A stretch of DNA of 60,947 nt. Source: Fidelibacterota bacterium (lineage in GTDB: Bacteria; Fidelibacterota; UBA8477; JABMPR01). The first letter of the stretch is position 1. Every line of letters starts with the position of its first letter. The stretch spans positions 1 to 60,947 of the forward strand of contig JADHVL010000022.1 of assembly GCA_016784025.1 (NCBI GenBank), given 5' to 3'. The notes under the pieces were generated by a model. That model saw only the letters and a list, made by a program, of their open reading frames with translations, did no database searches and was not told the origin of the DNA. Below are positions 1-9,099 of the stretch, one piece after another. The translations under genes were made by a program, and so were the position numbers.

Positions 1-418
1 AACAAAAAACGCTTGCAGGGCGCAAGCGAATCAATCTCAAACAGCGACACCAGGAGGTGTCCGCAACATGATTAGGAAGCCAAGGAAGTCTCTCTTATTT
101 TATTGTCCAAACTGTGCCAAATGTTCAAATGACTTACAGCAATAATGCGATGCAGGCTCTAGCGACAGAGACGATTCGCGTTCTAACTCATGAGCCGATC
201 AGAATATTCCAAAAGGCGGATTCTGATGCAATGCCAACCCACAGTATTTTGAGTCATTTTAAGAAGAAGACTGAAGAATGAAGTTTCTAACATGCTGCTT
301 CGAGCGAACTCAATAAAAGGGATCGGTTTACGAAAATGATGTTGCAGGATACGGTATTCAGACAAAAGGATAAATCAGCCGGAAGCCGCTCAAACGCGGG
401 ACGTTAGGAACATTTTAG
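1..418. other. Gene-poor left edge with hairpins and a possible tiny ORF
   Basis: No convincing gene is seen in the first 418 bases. There are two short perfect hairpins: GCTTGC/GCAAGC at 11-27 and GACACC/GGTGTC at 46-61. The second overlaps a strong ribosome-binding sequence (AGGAGG, 52-57) followed by ATG at 68. That ATG opens only 25 codons (68-145), although they include a CPNC..C pattern. A different frame (129-281) stays open for 50 codons with protein-like composition. The pair could be remnants of one decayed gene. The stretch ends in the attC-like block at 386-411. Confidence 0.4.
386..411 (+). repeat. attC-like end block, inverted partner of 1203-1244
   Basis: The block holds CCGCTCAAAC (386-395) and CGTTAGGAAC (402-411). 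Both are exact reverse complements of blocks just after the FRG gene: GTTCCTAAC at 1203-1211 and GTTTGAGCGG at 1235-1244. The layout (L-type arm, about 6 bases, then GTTAGG) matches the right half of integron attC sites. It could instead be a terminal inverted repeat of another element. The sequence match is certain; the integron reading is inference. Confidence 0.5.
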
Positions 419-1210
419 ATGATAAAAGAGCACAAAGTAAAAAATTTTAATGACTATCTGGAAAAAATCAATGAGTTAATGTTGGGTGTAACTCTATGGT
501 TTAGGGGAGTTTCACACCCCGCCTACAACCTCTTGCCGAGAATAATTTGGAAGAATAAGTATCATCTTGAAAATAACTATGTGAATTCTTTTTTAAGAAA
601 TTACGTACTTTACACTTCTGCCTCTTATAGCAATCCGTGGGATTTGTATTCATTAATGCAGCACTACGGATTGTACACCAGACTACTTGATTGGACTGAG
701 TCTCCTCTATATGCACTATTTTTTGCTTTAACTACAGATCAGAACAAAAACCAGGATCGTGTAGTCTGGGCTATGCCCCCATTTGAACTTAACGAAGTTA
801 CAATTGGATTTCCTACTGTCTATACTCCGGGTACCTTACATAACCGAAACGTATCAAGCGAGAATATCAAAGTTGATCACATTGATTCATATTTACCAAC
901 CTCCGTGAGCCCATTGGACTCGGGTATTTTACCAGAGGAGCCGATGGCAATTTACTCAACACTTAATAATCCTAGAATCCGAGGTCAAAAAGGTTGTTTT
1001 ACTATACACGGGGAATTTGATACCCCCCTGGAGGAGTATGCAAATGAATTGAGAGCACCTTTCTTTTTCCATAAAATCATTTTGAAGGGCTCTGAAAACA
1101 TGAGCAGTTACATAACTCCCCTCTTTAATCTTGGAATCAATGAAGAACATATTTATCAGGATCTAGATTCAATGGTAAAAAGGATCATTCGAGAAAATGA
1201 AAGTTCCTAA
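419..1210 (+). CDS. FRG-domain protein
   Basis: This 263-residue protein carries the two hallmarks of the FRG family: the WFRG motif at residues 27-30 that names it, and QHYG...RLLDWTESP at about 81-96. No signal peptide or membrane segment is visible, so it should be cytosolic. The biochemical activity of FRG domains is not settled; they recur in prophages and defence islands, often as a possible effector. ATG at 419 follows AGGAA at 406-410 by eight bases. The gene lies between inverted attC-like blocks and its TAA stop is inside the downstream one, as in integron cassettes. A protease and a Roco protein follow on the same strand. Confidence 0.8.
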   Translation: MIKEHKVKNFNDYLEKINELMLGVTLWFRGVSHPAYNLLPRIIWKNKYHLENNYVNSFLRNYVLYTSASYSNPWDLYSLMQHYGLYTRLLDWTESPLYALFFALTTDQNKNQDRVVWAMPPFELNEVTIGFPTVYTPGTLHNRNVSSENIKVDHIDSYLPTSVSPLDSGILPEEPMAIYSTLNNPRIRGQKGCFTIHGEFDTPLEEYANELRAPFFFHKIILKGSENMSSYITPLFNLGINEEHIYQDLDSMVKRIIRENESS

Positions 1211-1245
1211 CAAAGGCTTACCCCGCTTAGCGGGGTTTGAGCGGA
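1203..1245 (+). repeat. attC-like end block with internal hairpin
   Basis: GTTCCTAAC (1203-1211, containing the FRG stop codon) is followed by a perfect CCCCGC-TTA-GCGGGG hairpin (1221-1235) and then GTTTGAGCGG (1235-1244). The outer parts are exact reverse complements of the block at 386-411. The arrangement resembles the left half of an attC site with a hairpin inserted between its two arms. No matching GTTAG right half was found in the next 110 bases, so a complete attC is not present here. The hairpin could also serve as a weak terminator. Confidence 0.5.
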
Positions 1246-1354
1246 CTCACATGCAGAGAAGTGGAAGACAGAAATGATGTGGATGGATACAATGAATTTA
1301 CCAATCGAGTCTGTTTCAGGAAGCAGATCAAGCCTAGCATTTGAGGTGTAAAAC

Positions 1355-2113
1355 ATGATTCCGGAAATAGACGTCACGCCACAAGATATGGAAGAAACAA
1401 TTCGAGAAGTTGGCGAGGATCTCCTTTCATATTCTGCAGCAATAGTGCTATTGCCTGGTGCCAACGCTAATCCAGATGATGCCATTGAAAACGGCACCGT
1501 TGGTTTCTTTATCCAGTCGGGTATGGAGATGATGATTACTGCCGCACACGTAATTACTAGTTTTAACACGTATCGGGAGGATCATCCTGAGGCAGTACTT
1601 ATTCTAGGTGGAAGCGGTGCTGTTTTGGATATCACTGATCATCATGTTATCTCTTTAGACGAGAAGGTAGATATCGCAACCTGTATTCTTCCCAATTCTG
1701 TATCATTATCTGCAATCGGAAAGAAGTTCTTCGATATCAGTCACAGGCCAATGCCCAATGTAAAAAGAGGTGAACCAGTTGGGTTCGTCGGATTTCCTGG
1801 TGAGCATCGGCGTGAAGAAAATGGCAATCTAAATCTATACTTTACCTCAGTAGTTCTAGATGTATCGTCAAGCTCTGAGAGGCACTTCATATTAGTGGAT
1901 GAGGATTTAAGCAGAACATATTTCGCCTTTGATGAAAAAAGCGAAAAGCTCACTTCAATCGGAGGTATGAGTGGTGCACCAGCTTTTGTGAGCCGAAATG
2001 GTAAATACGAATTTGCAGGGATTCTCTATGAGGGTGATAAAAAAGAATCCATGATGTTCATTTCCCATAGTTCATTCATTCAAGATGATGGTACTATTCA
2101 ACACAACTTATAG
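1355..2113 (+). CDS. Trypsin-like serine protease
   Basis: This 252-residue protein has a complete chymotrypsin-fold triad in the usual spacing: His65 in ITAAHV, Asp106 in DIAT, and Ser206 in GGMSGAP. There is no signal peptide, so it is probably an intracellular S1-family protease and not a secreted DegP-type enzyme; no PDZ domain follows. The first 40 residues precede the protease core and are not recognised. The start at 1355 is supported by GAGGTG at 1343-1348. It sits between the FRG gene and the LRR-Roc-COR gene. Cytosolic trypsin-like domains are known as effectors linked to bacterial NTPase switches, so joint action is plausible but unproven. Confidence 0.8.
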   Translation: MIPEIDVTPQDMEETIREVGEDLLSYSAAIVLLPGANANPDDAIENGTVGFFIQSGMEMMITAAHVITSFNTYREDHPEAVLILGGSGAVLDITDHHVISLDEKVDIATCILPNSVSLSAIGKKFFDISHRPMPNVKRGEPVGFVGFPGEHRREENGNLNLYFTSVVLDVSSSSERHFILVDEDLSRTYFAFDEKSEKLTSIGGMSGAPAFVSRNGKYEFAGILYEGDKKESMMFISHSSFIQDDGTIQHNL

Positions 2114-2236
2114 ATCCAGATGAATGACTTTTGTTTACATCTAATCATCTCCACAGGAAGCAAATCTATTGGAGGTGGGCAGACAAAACAAGGCTGTATG
2201 GGAAGTGACTATATTTAATCCGGGAGGAAAAACCTT

Positions 2237-5032
2237 ATGAGTTTGTTTTATAAAGAAGCTGTAATGCGCATCCAGACTGCCAAGCATCATGACCTAAAAG
2301 TGCTAGATTTATCTGAACTAGACTTAATTCAGATTCCAGAGGAAATAGTTGGTTTAAATCAACTATCTGAGCTTAGGTTACACAGTAATAAACTGACTTC
2401 ACTCCCAGACTTTATCGGCAATCTAGAGAACTTGACCTTTGTCGATTTGGAACACAATCAACTAACGAATCTGCCAGAATCTTTCGGCAGGCTTAGAAAG
2501 TTAGCCAATTTAAATTTAAGGTTTAACCATCTAACCTCATTCCCAGACGTTATCTGCAAGTTGGGTAATTTAGCTGAACTAATTTTAAGCGCCAACCGCA
2601 TAGCAACAATTCAGGTTGATATTAGCAACTTAAGTAAATTGCATTCATTATGGTTGGACAGTAATCGTTTTACAACAATCCCAGATCCTATTGTTGCGTT
2701 GAAGAACTTACCTACGCTCCTTCTTTCCTATAATCATTTATCTTCGCTTCCTGAATCAATTGGAAAAATGACCCAATTATCTCGTCTTTTTTTAGAGGGA
2801 AATCAGTTGGCCTCACTTCCCGAGTCAATAGGAAAACTGAGTAACCTCAAACATCTTTTACTAGAAGGAAATCAGCTTTCCTCACTCCCCAAGTCCATAG
2901 GGGAGCTCACAAAGCTTAAAATCCTTTCGCTAGACAATAATCAATTATCCACACTCCCTGGATCAACGCGGGAGTTATCTGAGCTATATACACTTGGATT
3001 AGAGAACAACAAATTTAATGTCGGAGCTGAAATATACGAACTTCCTCCGCAAGAGCAGATTAACGAAATACTCAAATGGCAAAGAGCACAAGAGGCCGGA
3101 ACTCTACAGCCCATCCATGAAGCAAAAGTGATTTTCATTGGAGAAAGCAATTATGGTAAAACACATTTAATAGAATTGTTGAGAAACGGAGAAATAAAAA
3201 GAACAATTAATACAACGCACGGCATAGAGCGGAGCCAGGTCATAATCCCATACAAAGACAAAGATATCCACCTGAATATATGGGACCTTGGCGGGCAGGA
3301 ATTTATGCGCAGCACACACCAATTCTTTTTTTCTGAACGCACCTTATACATTTTGGTTACACTTGCACGCAGAGAACGCAACGAACTAAATCATTGGCTT
3401 AAGTTGGCAAACCAACTGGGCAATAAAGCACCGGTTTTAGTGGTCATTAATAAAATAGATCTTGATCCACATGATTTAGATCGAAGAAGCCTTGAGCGAG
3501 ATTACCCGAATATCGTTGGTTTTATTCGAACCTGCATCTATGACTGTGATGATGGCAAGGCCAGTGATACACTTGAGGTATTAAAAAAGAAGATAATGGC
3601 AACAGTGGGCAATAAGAATATTATGCCGGGTGTCTTCGAACAACGACCGCCAGAGTGGTTTGCAGTTAAGGAGGGGCTGGAAAAGCTAGAAGCTAAAGGT
3701 ACTGATTTCATCACCTACGAAGAATATGAAAATCTCAATTTTATCAAAACCCTTCCCGAAGAGGAACGTAAAAGCAACCTAAAACTGCTAAGTATGATTG
3801 GAGCTGTCGTTAGCTTTGTAGATGATCCTCGCTTGATAGATACTAATGTGATCAACCCACAATGGATTATGGATGGCGTTTATGCCATTATTAATGACCC
3901 TGTGGTGAAAGATGAAACCAAGGGCCGATTGCATATTAAAGACCTAGAGCGCATCCTTCCAAAGAAAAAATTTCCAAAGAGCAGGCACGCTTACCTTTTA
4001 GAACTCATGCAAAAATTTAACCTGTGTTATGCGGCAAATGACAAGCGTGATATTTATTTCATTCCAGATCTTTTTGTGGACATAGAGCCGAATCTTGATT
4101 GGGACAGTAGTAAGTCAATGCATTTCCGTTATAACTATGACGATTTCCCTCCCGACGCCTTTATCACCCGGTTTATCGTTGAAATGCACCAGGACATACA
4201 GGGCAAGAAACGATGGCGAAGTGGCGTGTTTATTTCAAACGGGGCTTGCCAGGCAAAAGTCTACCAAACTTATCGCAAGAACTACATCCATGTTGAAGTA
4301 ATGGGGAAAAAAGGCGAGGACCGTAGTTATCTCTATGCCATCCGGGAAACCTTCCGCAAACTCCATAAACCATTTCCTCAAATGCAGATCAAACAGGAGG
4401 TCCTGTATAAAGATTACTGGCTTGACTATTTGAGACTCATTAAGCTGGAAGAAAGAAACAAAACATGGTACCACGACAAACTTGATGAGGACCTTCCCGT
4501 AACTGATATTCTAAATGGGTATTCCACTCCCATCGACAGGGAGGGCACTCAAAAGCACCTAAAAATATTTCTAGCCTCTTCTGCGGAGCTTAAAGAAGAA
4601 AGAGAAGAATTTGAGATATTCATTCACCGTGAAAATCAACAACTATACAAAAAGGGAGTGTTTATAGAGCTACAACTTTGGGAAAACTCTATTGATGCGA
4701 TGTCAAGGACCCGGTTACAGGATGAGTACAATAATGTCGTCAAACACTCCGATATTTTTGTAAGCTTATTCTTTACAAAAGTTGGCATGTACACCCTAGA
4801 AGAATTTGAAACAGCTTTTGGCCAATTTAAGAAAACCGGGAGGCCGTTGGTTTATACATATTTCAAAGATGCTCCAATTAATGTGGAAAAAATAACAGGT
4901 AAAATTCAAAGCTTATTAGATTTCAGAAAGAAATTAGAAGATTTGGGTCATTTTAGAACAATCTATAAAAATATTGACGATCTGAAGTTCCAGTTCAAGA
5001 ACCAAATTGAGAAGATATTACCGCTACTGTAG
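2237..5032 (+). CDS. LRR-Roc-COR (Roco) protein with DUF4062/TIR-like C-terminal domain
   Basis: This 931-residue protein starts with about ten leucine-rich repeats (roughly residues 20-260). A Ras-like Roc GTPase domain follows, with P-loop GESNYGKT at 302-309, DLGGQE at 350-355 and NKID at 405-408. A COR-type dimerisation region spans about 470-740. From about residue 775 there is a separate domain that begins IFLASSAELKEE and contains a conserved FVSLFFTKVG strand. It resembles the Rossmann-like DUF4062/TIR-related domains fused to bacterial STAND and defence proteins. All GTP-binding motifs are intact. The protein lacks a signal peptide and membrane segments. A nucleotide-controlled sensor-effector is the natural inference. 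GGGAGG at 2221-2226 lies 10 bases before the ATG. Confidence 0.85.
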   Translation: MSLFYKEAVMRIQTAKHHDLKVLDLSELDLIQIPEEIVGLNQLSELRLHSNKLTSLPDFIGNLENLTFVDLEHNQLTNLPESFGRLRKLANLNLRFNHLTSFPDVICKLGNLAELILSANRIATIQVDISNLSKLHSLWLDSNRFTTIPDPIVALKNLPTLLLSYNHLSSLPESIGKMTQLSRLFLEGNQLASLPESIGKLSNLKHLLLEGNQLSSLPKSIGELTKLKILSLDNNQLSTLPGSTRELSELYTLGLENNKFNVGAEIYELPPQEQINEILKWQRAQEAGTLQPIHEAKVIFIGESNYGKTHLIELLRNGEIKRTINTTHGIERSQVIIPYKDKDIHLNIWDLGGQEFMRSTHQFFFSERTLYILVTLARRERNELNHWLKLANQLGNKAPVLVVINKIDLDPHDLDRRSLERDYPNIVGFIRTCIYDCDDGKASDTLEVLKKKIMATVGNKNIMPGVFEQRPPEWFAVKEGLEKLEAKGTDFITYEEYENLNFIKTLPEEERKSNLKLLSMIGAVVSFVDDPRLIDTNVINPQWIMDGVYAIINDPVVKDETKGRLHIKDLERILPKKKFPKSRHAYLLELMQKFNLCYAANDKRDIYFIPDLFVDIEPNLDWDSSKSMHFRYNYDDFPPDAFITRFIVEMHQDIQGKKRWRSGVFISNGACQAKVYQTYRKNYIHVEVMGKKGEDRSYLYAIRETFRKLHKPFPQMQIKQEVLYKDYWLDYLRLIKLEERNKTWYHDKLDEDLPVTDILNGYSTPIDREGTQKHLKIFLASSAELKEEREEFEIFIHRENQQLYKKGVFIELQLWENSIDAMSRTRLQDEYNNVVKHSDIFVSLFFTKVGMYTLEEFETAFGQFKKTGRPLVYTYFKDAPINVEKITGKIQSLLDFRKKLEDLGHFRTIYKNIDDLKFQFKNQIEKILPLL

Positions 5033-5141
5033 TTGGTTTGCAAAAGCTTGGCGATAAAGCGTTATGTATACTTTAGTAATCGTTTGATAATTGAATTAAA
5101 TCACACTACCAATTTGAACACATAATCAGCGGAGGGGATAA

Positions 5142-6083
5142 ATGAAAGCCGTCATCTGTACCAAATATGGACCCCCTGAAGTCCTTGAGCTTCAGGATGT
5201 CGAAAAACCCACACCTCGCGACGATGAGGTCCTGATAAAAATTCATGCAACCACAGTGCACATTGGGGATACAAAAATTCGCAGCTTTAAACCCGGACTG
5301 GGCAAAGTTCAGGATGCTTTGTTCAAGCCCCTTATGCGCTTTATGATTGGTTTCAGGGGACCCCGTAAAAAGATCCTGGGCATGGAGCTGTCTGGAGAAA
5401 TCGAGTCAATTGGCAAGGACGTCACCCTGTTCAGGCCTGGAGACAAAGTCTTCGCCGCCACGGAAATGAGCTTTGGTGCCTATGCTGAGTATAAATGCAT
5501 GCCGGAAAACAGTGTCCTGGCAACCATACCTGAAGCCATGTCCTATGAAGAGACAGCACCCATTCCCAATGGAGGTATCACCGCCTTGCGTTTTCTAAGG
5601 ATAGCTAAGCTTCAGAAGAACCAAAAGATTCTGATTTACGGTGCCTCTGGCAGCGTGGGAACCTTTACCATCCAGCTGGCCAAAACCATGGGTGCTGAGG
5701 TAACTGGCGTGTGCAGCACCCCCAACATGGACATGGTGCGTTCCCTGGGGGCTGACAAGGTCATTGATTATACCCAGAAGGATTTCACCCAGGATCCTGA
5801 GCTGTATGATGTGGTTTTTGATGCCGTGGGCAAGGCTTCACCATCTGACTGCAAAAGCATCCTGAAACCTGATGGTGTTTACCTCAATGTTCTCAAGTCA
5901 TCAGGTGGTTTGAAGCTACACCTAGAAGAACTCCAATTCCTCCAGACCCTTATGGAAAAGGGTAAGTTTACCTCAGTCATTGATAAACGTTTTACACTGG
6001 ATCAGATTGTTGAAGCGCATCATTATGTGGACAAGGGGCACAAAAAGGGGAATGTGGTTATATTGGTGGGATCAGATACCTAA
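5142..6083 (+). CDS. Zinc-independent MDR oxidoreductase (quinone reductase type)
   Basis: This 313-residue protein is a medium-chain dehydrogenase/reductase. The N-terminal GroES-like half is followed by the nucleotide-binding motif YGASGSVG at residues 166-173, which favours NADPH-type quinone or enone reductases. The GHE zinc motif and the structural cysteine cluster of classical alcohol dehydrogenases are both missing. It should be a cytosolic redox enzyme; the substrate cannot be read from sequence. GGAGGGG precedes the ATG. Its TAA stop is directly followed by a nested palindrome at 6084-6114. Confidence 0.85.
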   Translation: MKAVICTKYGPPEVLELQDVEKPTPRDDEVLIKIHATTVHIGDTKIRSFKPGLGKVQDALFKPLMRFMIGFRGPRKKILGMELSGEIESIGKDVTLFRPGDKVFAATEMSFGAYAEYKCMPENSVLATIPEAMSYEETAPIPNGGITALRFLRIAKLQKNQKILIYGASGSVGTFTIQLAKTMGAEVTGVCSTPNMDMVRSLGADKVIDYTQKDFTQDPELYDVVFDAVGKASPSDCKSILKPDGVYLNVLKSSGGLKLHLEELQFLQTLMEKGKFTSVIDKRFTLDQIVEAHHYVDKGHKKGNVVILVGSDT

Positions 6084-6114
6084 CCCATCTACGCTCATAT
6101 TGAGCTACGATGGG
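6084..6114. repeat. Nested palindrome sharing a core with other junctions
   Basis: CCCATC (6084-6089) pairs with GATGGG (6109-6114), and inside it GCTCA (6093-6097) pairs with TGAGC (6101-6105). The first 12 bases, CCCATCTACGCT, recur at 8852-8863 in another intergenic gap, and a weaker form is at 12543-12551. It may act as a terminator for the upstream gene, but no U-tract follows. Confidence 0.6.
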
Positions 6115-6174
6115 CAAGCCCATCTGTGTTCCCTGGGAACTACAAAGGGCATGCTGACAGGAAAGAATCATTAA

Positions 6175-8835
6175 ATGCAGAAAACTAAGCTCTCAAAATT
6201 TGTAGTAGGACTATCTATCCATTTAATTCTCGGGGCAATTGCTTTACCCCTCGTCTTGTTGGCCGAGGTAGACAATGAAATCTTCGATGCAAATCAAATA
6301 TCCCTGTGGCATAGCAACAATGGTCACCTCGTTAGCCATGTCCCCAATAGCGGTCCCGGACTTGAATGGCCTACTGGAAGCAATAAGCATGCTGTGTTTA
6401 GTTCGGGATTATGGATCGTTGCACAAGAAGTCTGGGGTATCCAAAATTATCAATCAGCAGCTGCAGAGTATACAACCGAGTTCGTACCAGGAAATTATGG
6501 CGGTAACCCTGAAGCTGAGGCAAATCGTGTATATTCCATCAATTCAACGGATCTGAGCGCTAATCCAGATTGGCAAGCCTGGCCAGTAGACCAGGGTGCG
6601 CCCTGGATAGATCTTGATAGCAATGACGTTTGGAATCCTGATGTTGATCAACCTGATTTTAAAGGAAACCTATTTCACTGGTCAGTCATGAATGACGGCG
6701 ATGCATCTGCACATGATAATTTATTCCAGACGAACCCAATAGGAATCGAAGTGAAAAGCTCGGTTTTTGGCTTTAGCGACGAACCATTGTTAGAAAATGT
6801 AGTGTTTTTTAGCTGGGACATTACCAATGAATCGGAAACCTTTTATGATGTGATGTGTCTGGGATTATGGGCAGATCCTGATGTGGGATATGGTCATACG
6901 GATCTCGTTGGATGCGATCCTCAAGGTCGCTACGCTTACGTATACAATGAAGAAAGTTTAGATGGTATCTATGGATATCCATCACCCGCCCTTGGTTATA
7001 TTCTACTTGAATCACCTGGAGCGCTCATGTCTTTTAATGCTTTCTTCAATACCTGGGAAGAAGGATTTTGGGATGCTGAATCGGCAACTGATGCATTTAA
7101 CTTGCTTCAGTTAAATCATGGAAGTGACTGGTTTCACGTCAACCCGATTACTCAATCACTACAACCATGGGTCTTCGATGGAGATCCCGTATCGGGAGAA
7201 GGTTGGAATCAAATAGATTATTACCCGGCCCAAGATTGCCGATTTCTGATGGGTACAGAACTTAGCAATTTTAGTTCGGGTGAAACAACTACTCTCACAG
7301 GGGCAATTGTGATGGCTCAAGGCTCTTCGAATATTGGTTCCCTGGCAGCTCTTTATGATCAAATCGATTTAGTTCAGGACTTTTGGAACCAAGACCTGGA
7401 AATGCCCGCTGATATATTACGAATTGATGAGCTCTCGGATCATACCAACACTGAATCCGTGGGTCCTTTCTCTCTTCGTTTTCAGATTGAGGAGCCAGAC
7501 TCAGTTTTTCTGTTTGGGAGGAGCATATACTTTCGCCATAACAATGAAGTAGGTATAGTCTCTCTGGCTGAAACAGATCCACATATATGGGAGGCAACAA
7601 TCCCCATAATTGATACCGATACGACACAGGTAATGGATTATTGGATGATGACATTCACAGAAAATGGTGAATATCCTTGGCCGTTAGGTGCTCCAGTCAA
7701 CACCATGCAATTCAGTTTTGGACCCGATGTAGAGCCTCCAATTCTTGAAGGCCTGGATCAAGTTCAGGATGTACACTATTTACTGCCCCTGGCAAGAATT
7801 GTTGAAATTGAATCAATCTCCGACAATCGTCACGGAGTGTCTGATGTGGTTCTGAACTGGATCATCGGCGATTCACCCCGGCAATCAACTGAGATGGAAG
7901 TCTTTGACTCAACAGAAATTAATTTCAACATGCACTATTCATATCGGGGTGTGATAACTGGCAACATCTCAGCTATAGATCAAGAAGTGTCCTATTGGGT
8001 CACGGCCTCTGATGCCAGTCAAAACGCCAACACGGATAGTACCGATGTCTATACTTTTCGTTCGACCACACAGGAAGCGCTTGGAGCTTGGGATCTTGAT
8101 GTGTCGTATCAGAAGAGAAAATATTGGGAAGGCTTCGATAACGCTATTTTTACGCCCTTCTTTTCTGGTGAATTTCAATGGGGAAGTGTGGTTCAGCTGA
8201 ATATTGCTTCCACAGGAGTATCTGCAGATACGATGACTTATACAAGACCGCTAGACTTGACCAATTTTGATGCAGCCTGGCTCTCCATTCCCATGGCTTA
8301 TCAATTCATGGACGCTGCAAGTTATGGTCAAGTGCAATTTCATGTTGATGGCGTCTGGAGTGTCAGAGATACTTTAACAGGAATAAGCCCACCTGGAGAA
8401 AAAGTATATGATATATCCGAATTTATAGATACAGATGATTTCTCCCTTCGCTTTACAGCTTATCGTGAAAGCTCTGTTGTGCTTTGGCTCATTGACGATA
8501 TTATGCTTACATCAATTGACCCTAGCGTTGGCGTTGATGACGAGACCAGCGTTCCACAATATTTCGACTTAAAGCAAAATTATCCCAATCCTTTTAACCC
8601 GGTTACGACCATTAACTACAGCTTACCAGAACAATCTGATGTCATGCTTGTTGTCTATGATATTCAGGGTCGCGAGGTTAAAAATATCGTAGCTGAATCT
8701 CAACCAGCCGGCACTTATAAAGTACAATGGAATGGTTTAGATGCTGCGGGGTTACCGGTTAGTTCGGGGATGTATTTTGCCCGACTTCAAGCTGGTGAGT
8801 TTTCACGGGTTGTTAAGATGGTTTATTTGCGATGA
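6175..8835 (+). CDS. Secreted protein with type IX secretion sorting tail
   Basis: This 886-residue protein has an N-terminal signal peptide (about residues 1-30) and ends in a type A sorting domain: NYPNPFNP begins at residue 802, followed by the typical YDIQGREV and SSGMYF segments of the Por-type C-terminal fold. It should cross the inner membrane by Sec and the outer membrane by the type IX system. The long middle part has Asp/Trp-rich beta-strand sequence with no catalytic motif I recognise; similar proteins are often surface or matrix components. Such tails mark the Bacteroidetes and related FCB phyla. The ATG is preceded by AGGAAAG at 6160. Confidence 0.85.
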   Translation: MQKTKLSKFVVGLSIHLILGAIALPLVLLAEVDNEIFDANQISLWHSNNGHLVSHVPNSGPGLEWPTGSNKHAVFSSGLWIVAQEVWGIQNYQSAAAEYTTEFVPGNYGGNPEAEANRVYSINSTDLSANPDWQAWPVDQGAPWIDLDSNDVWNPDVDQPDFKGNLFHWSVMNDGDASAHDNLFQTNPIGIEVKSSVFGFSDEPLLENVVFFSWDITNESETFYDVMCLGLWADPDVGYGHTDLVGCDPQGRYAYVYNEESLDGIYGYPSPALGYILLESPGALMSFNAFFNTWEEGFWDAESATDAFNLLQLNHGSDWFHVNPITQSLQPWVFDGDPVSGEGWNQIDYYPAQDCRFLMGTELSNFSSGETTTLTGAIVMAQGSSNIGSLAALYDQIDLVQDFWNQDLEMPADILRIDELSDHTNTESVGPFSLRFQIEEPDSVFLFGRSIYFRHNNEVGIVSLAETDPHIWEATIPIIDTDTTQVMDYWMMTFTENGEYPWPLGAPVNTMQFSFGPDVEPPILEGLDQVQDVHYLLPLARIVEIESISDNRHGVSDVVLNWIIGDSPRQSTEMEVFDSTEINFNMHYSYRGVITGNISAIDQEVSYWVTASDASQNANTDSTDVYTFRSTTQEALGAWDLDVSYQKRKYWEGFDNAIFTPFFSGEFQWGSVVQLNIASTGVSADTMTYTRPLDLTNFDAAWLSIPMAYQFMDAASYGQVQFHVDGVWSVRDTLTGISPPGEKVYDISEFIDTDDFSLRFTAYRESSVVLWLIDDIMLTSIDPSVGVDDETSVPQYFDLKQNYPNPFNPVTTINYSLPEQSDVMLVVYDIQGREVKNIVAESQPAGTYKVQWNGLDAAGLPVSSGMYFARLQAGEFSRVVKMVYLR

Positions 8836-8923
8836 TTCCTTCTAACATAGACCCATCTACGCTGACATATTCTGACACTGCGGGTTGCTAATTGGCGCGA
8901 TCAAAGTCTCAAGGGGGAGACTC

Positions 8924-9088
8924 ATGAAAAAGTTATTTGGGCTGATTATGATTGTTTTTGCTATAACGTTCTTCGGACCTGGTGAATTCCCGTTTTATCT
9001 GATTGCTGGGGCTGGATTCATCATTGTGATGCAAAAATCGATTAAATCAGGGGCAGATAATGAAACACAGCATGTCGATAAGGTGTAG
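8924..9088 (+). CDS. Small membrane protein, 54 residues
   Basis: This short protein has one or two hydrophobic segments (about residues 3-20 and 24-36) and a charged C-terminal tail ending in HVDKV. It should be an inner-membrane miniprotein. I chose ATG 8924 because GGGGGAG at 8913 lies close in front of it; an in-frame upstream start at 8885 lacks such a site. Function unknown. Confidence 0.6.
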   Translation: MKKLFGLIMIVFAITFFGPGEFPFYLIAGAGFIIVMQKSIKSGADNETQHVDKV

Positions 9089-9099
9089 AGGTATATAAC

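Noticed and set aside
183..365. 60-codon minus-strand open frame near the left edge
   Set aside because: No ribosome-binding site, and a plus-strand frame over the same bases has more protein-like composition. Not called.
402..1213. Complete integron with integrase
   Set aside because: No integrase gene is in the window and no full attC site was found, so only a cassette-like remnant is claimed.
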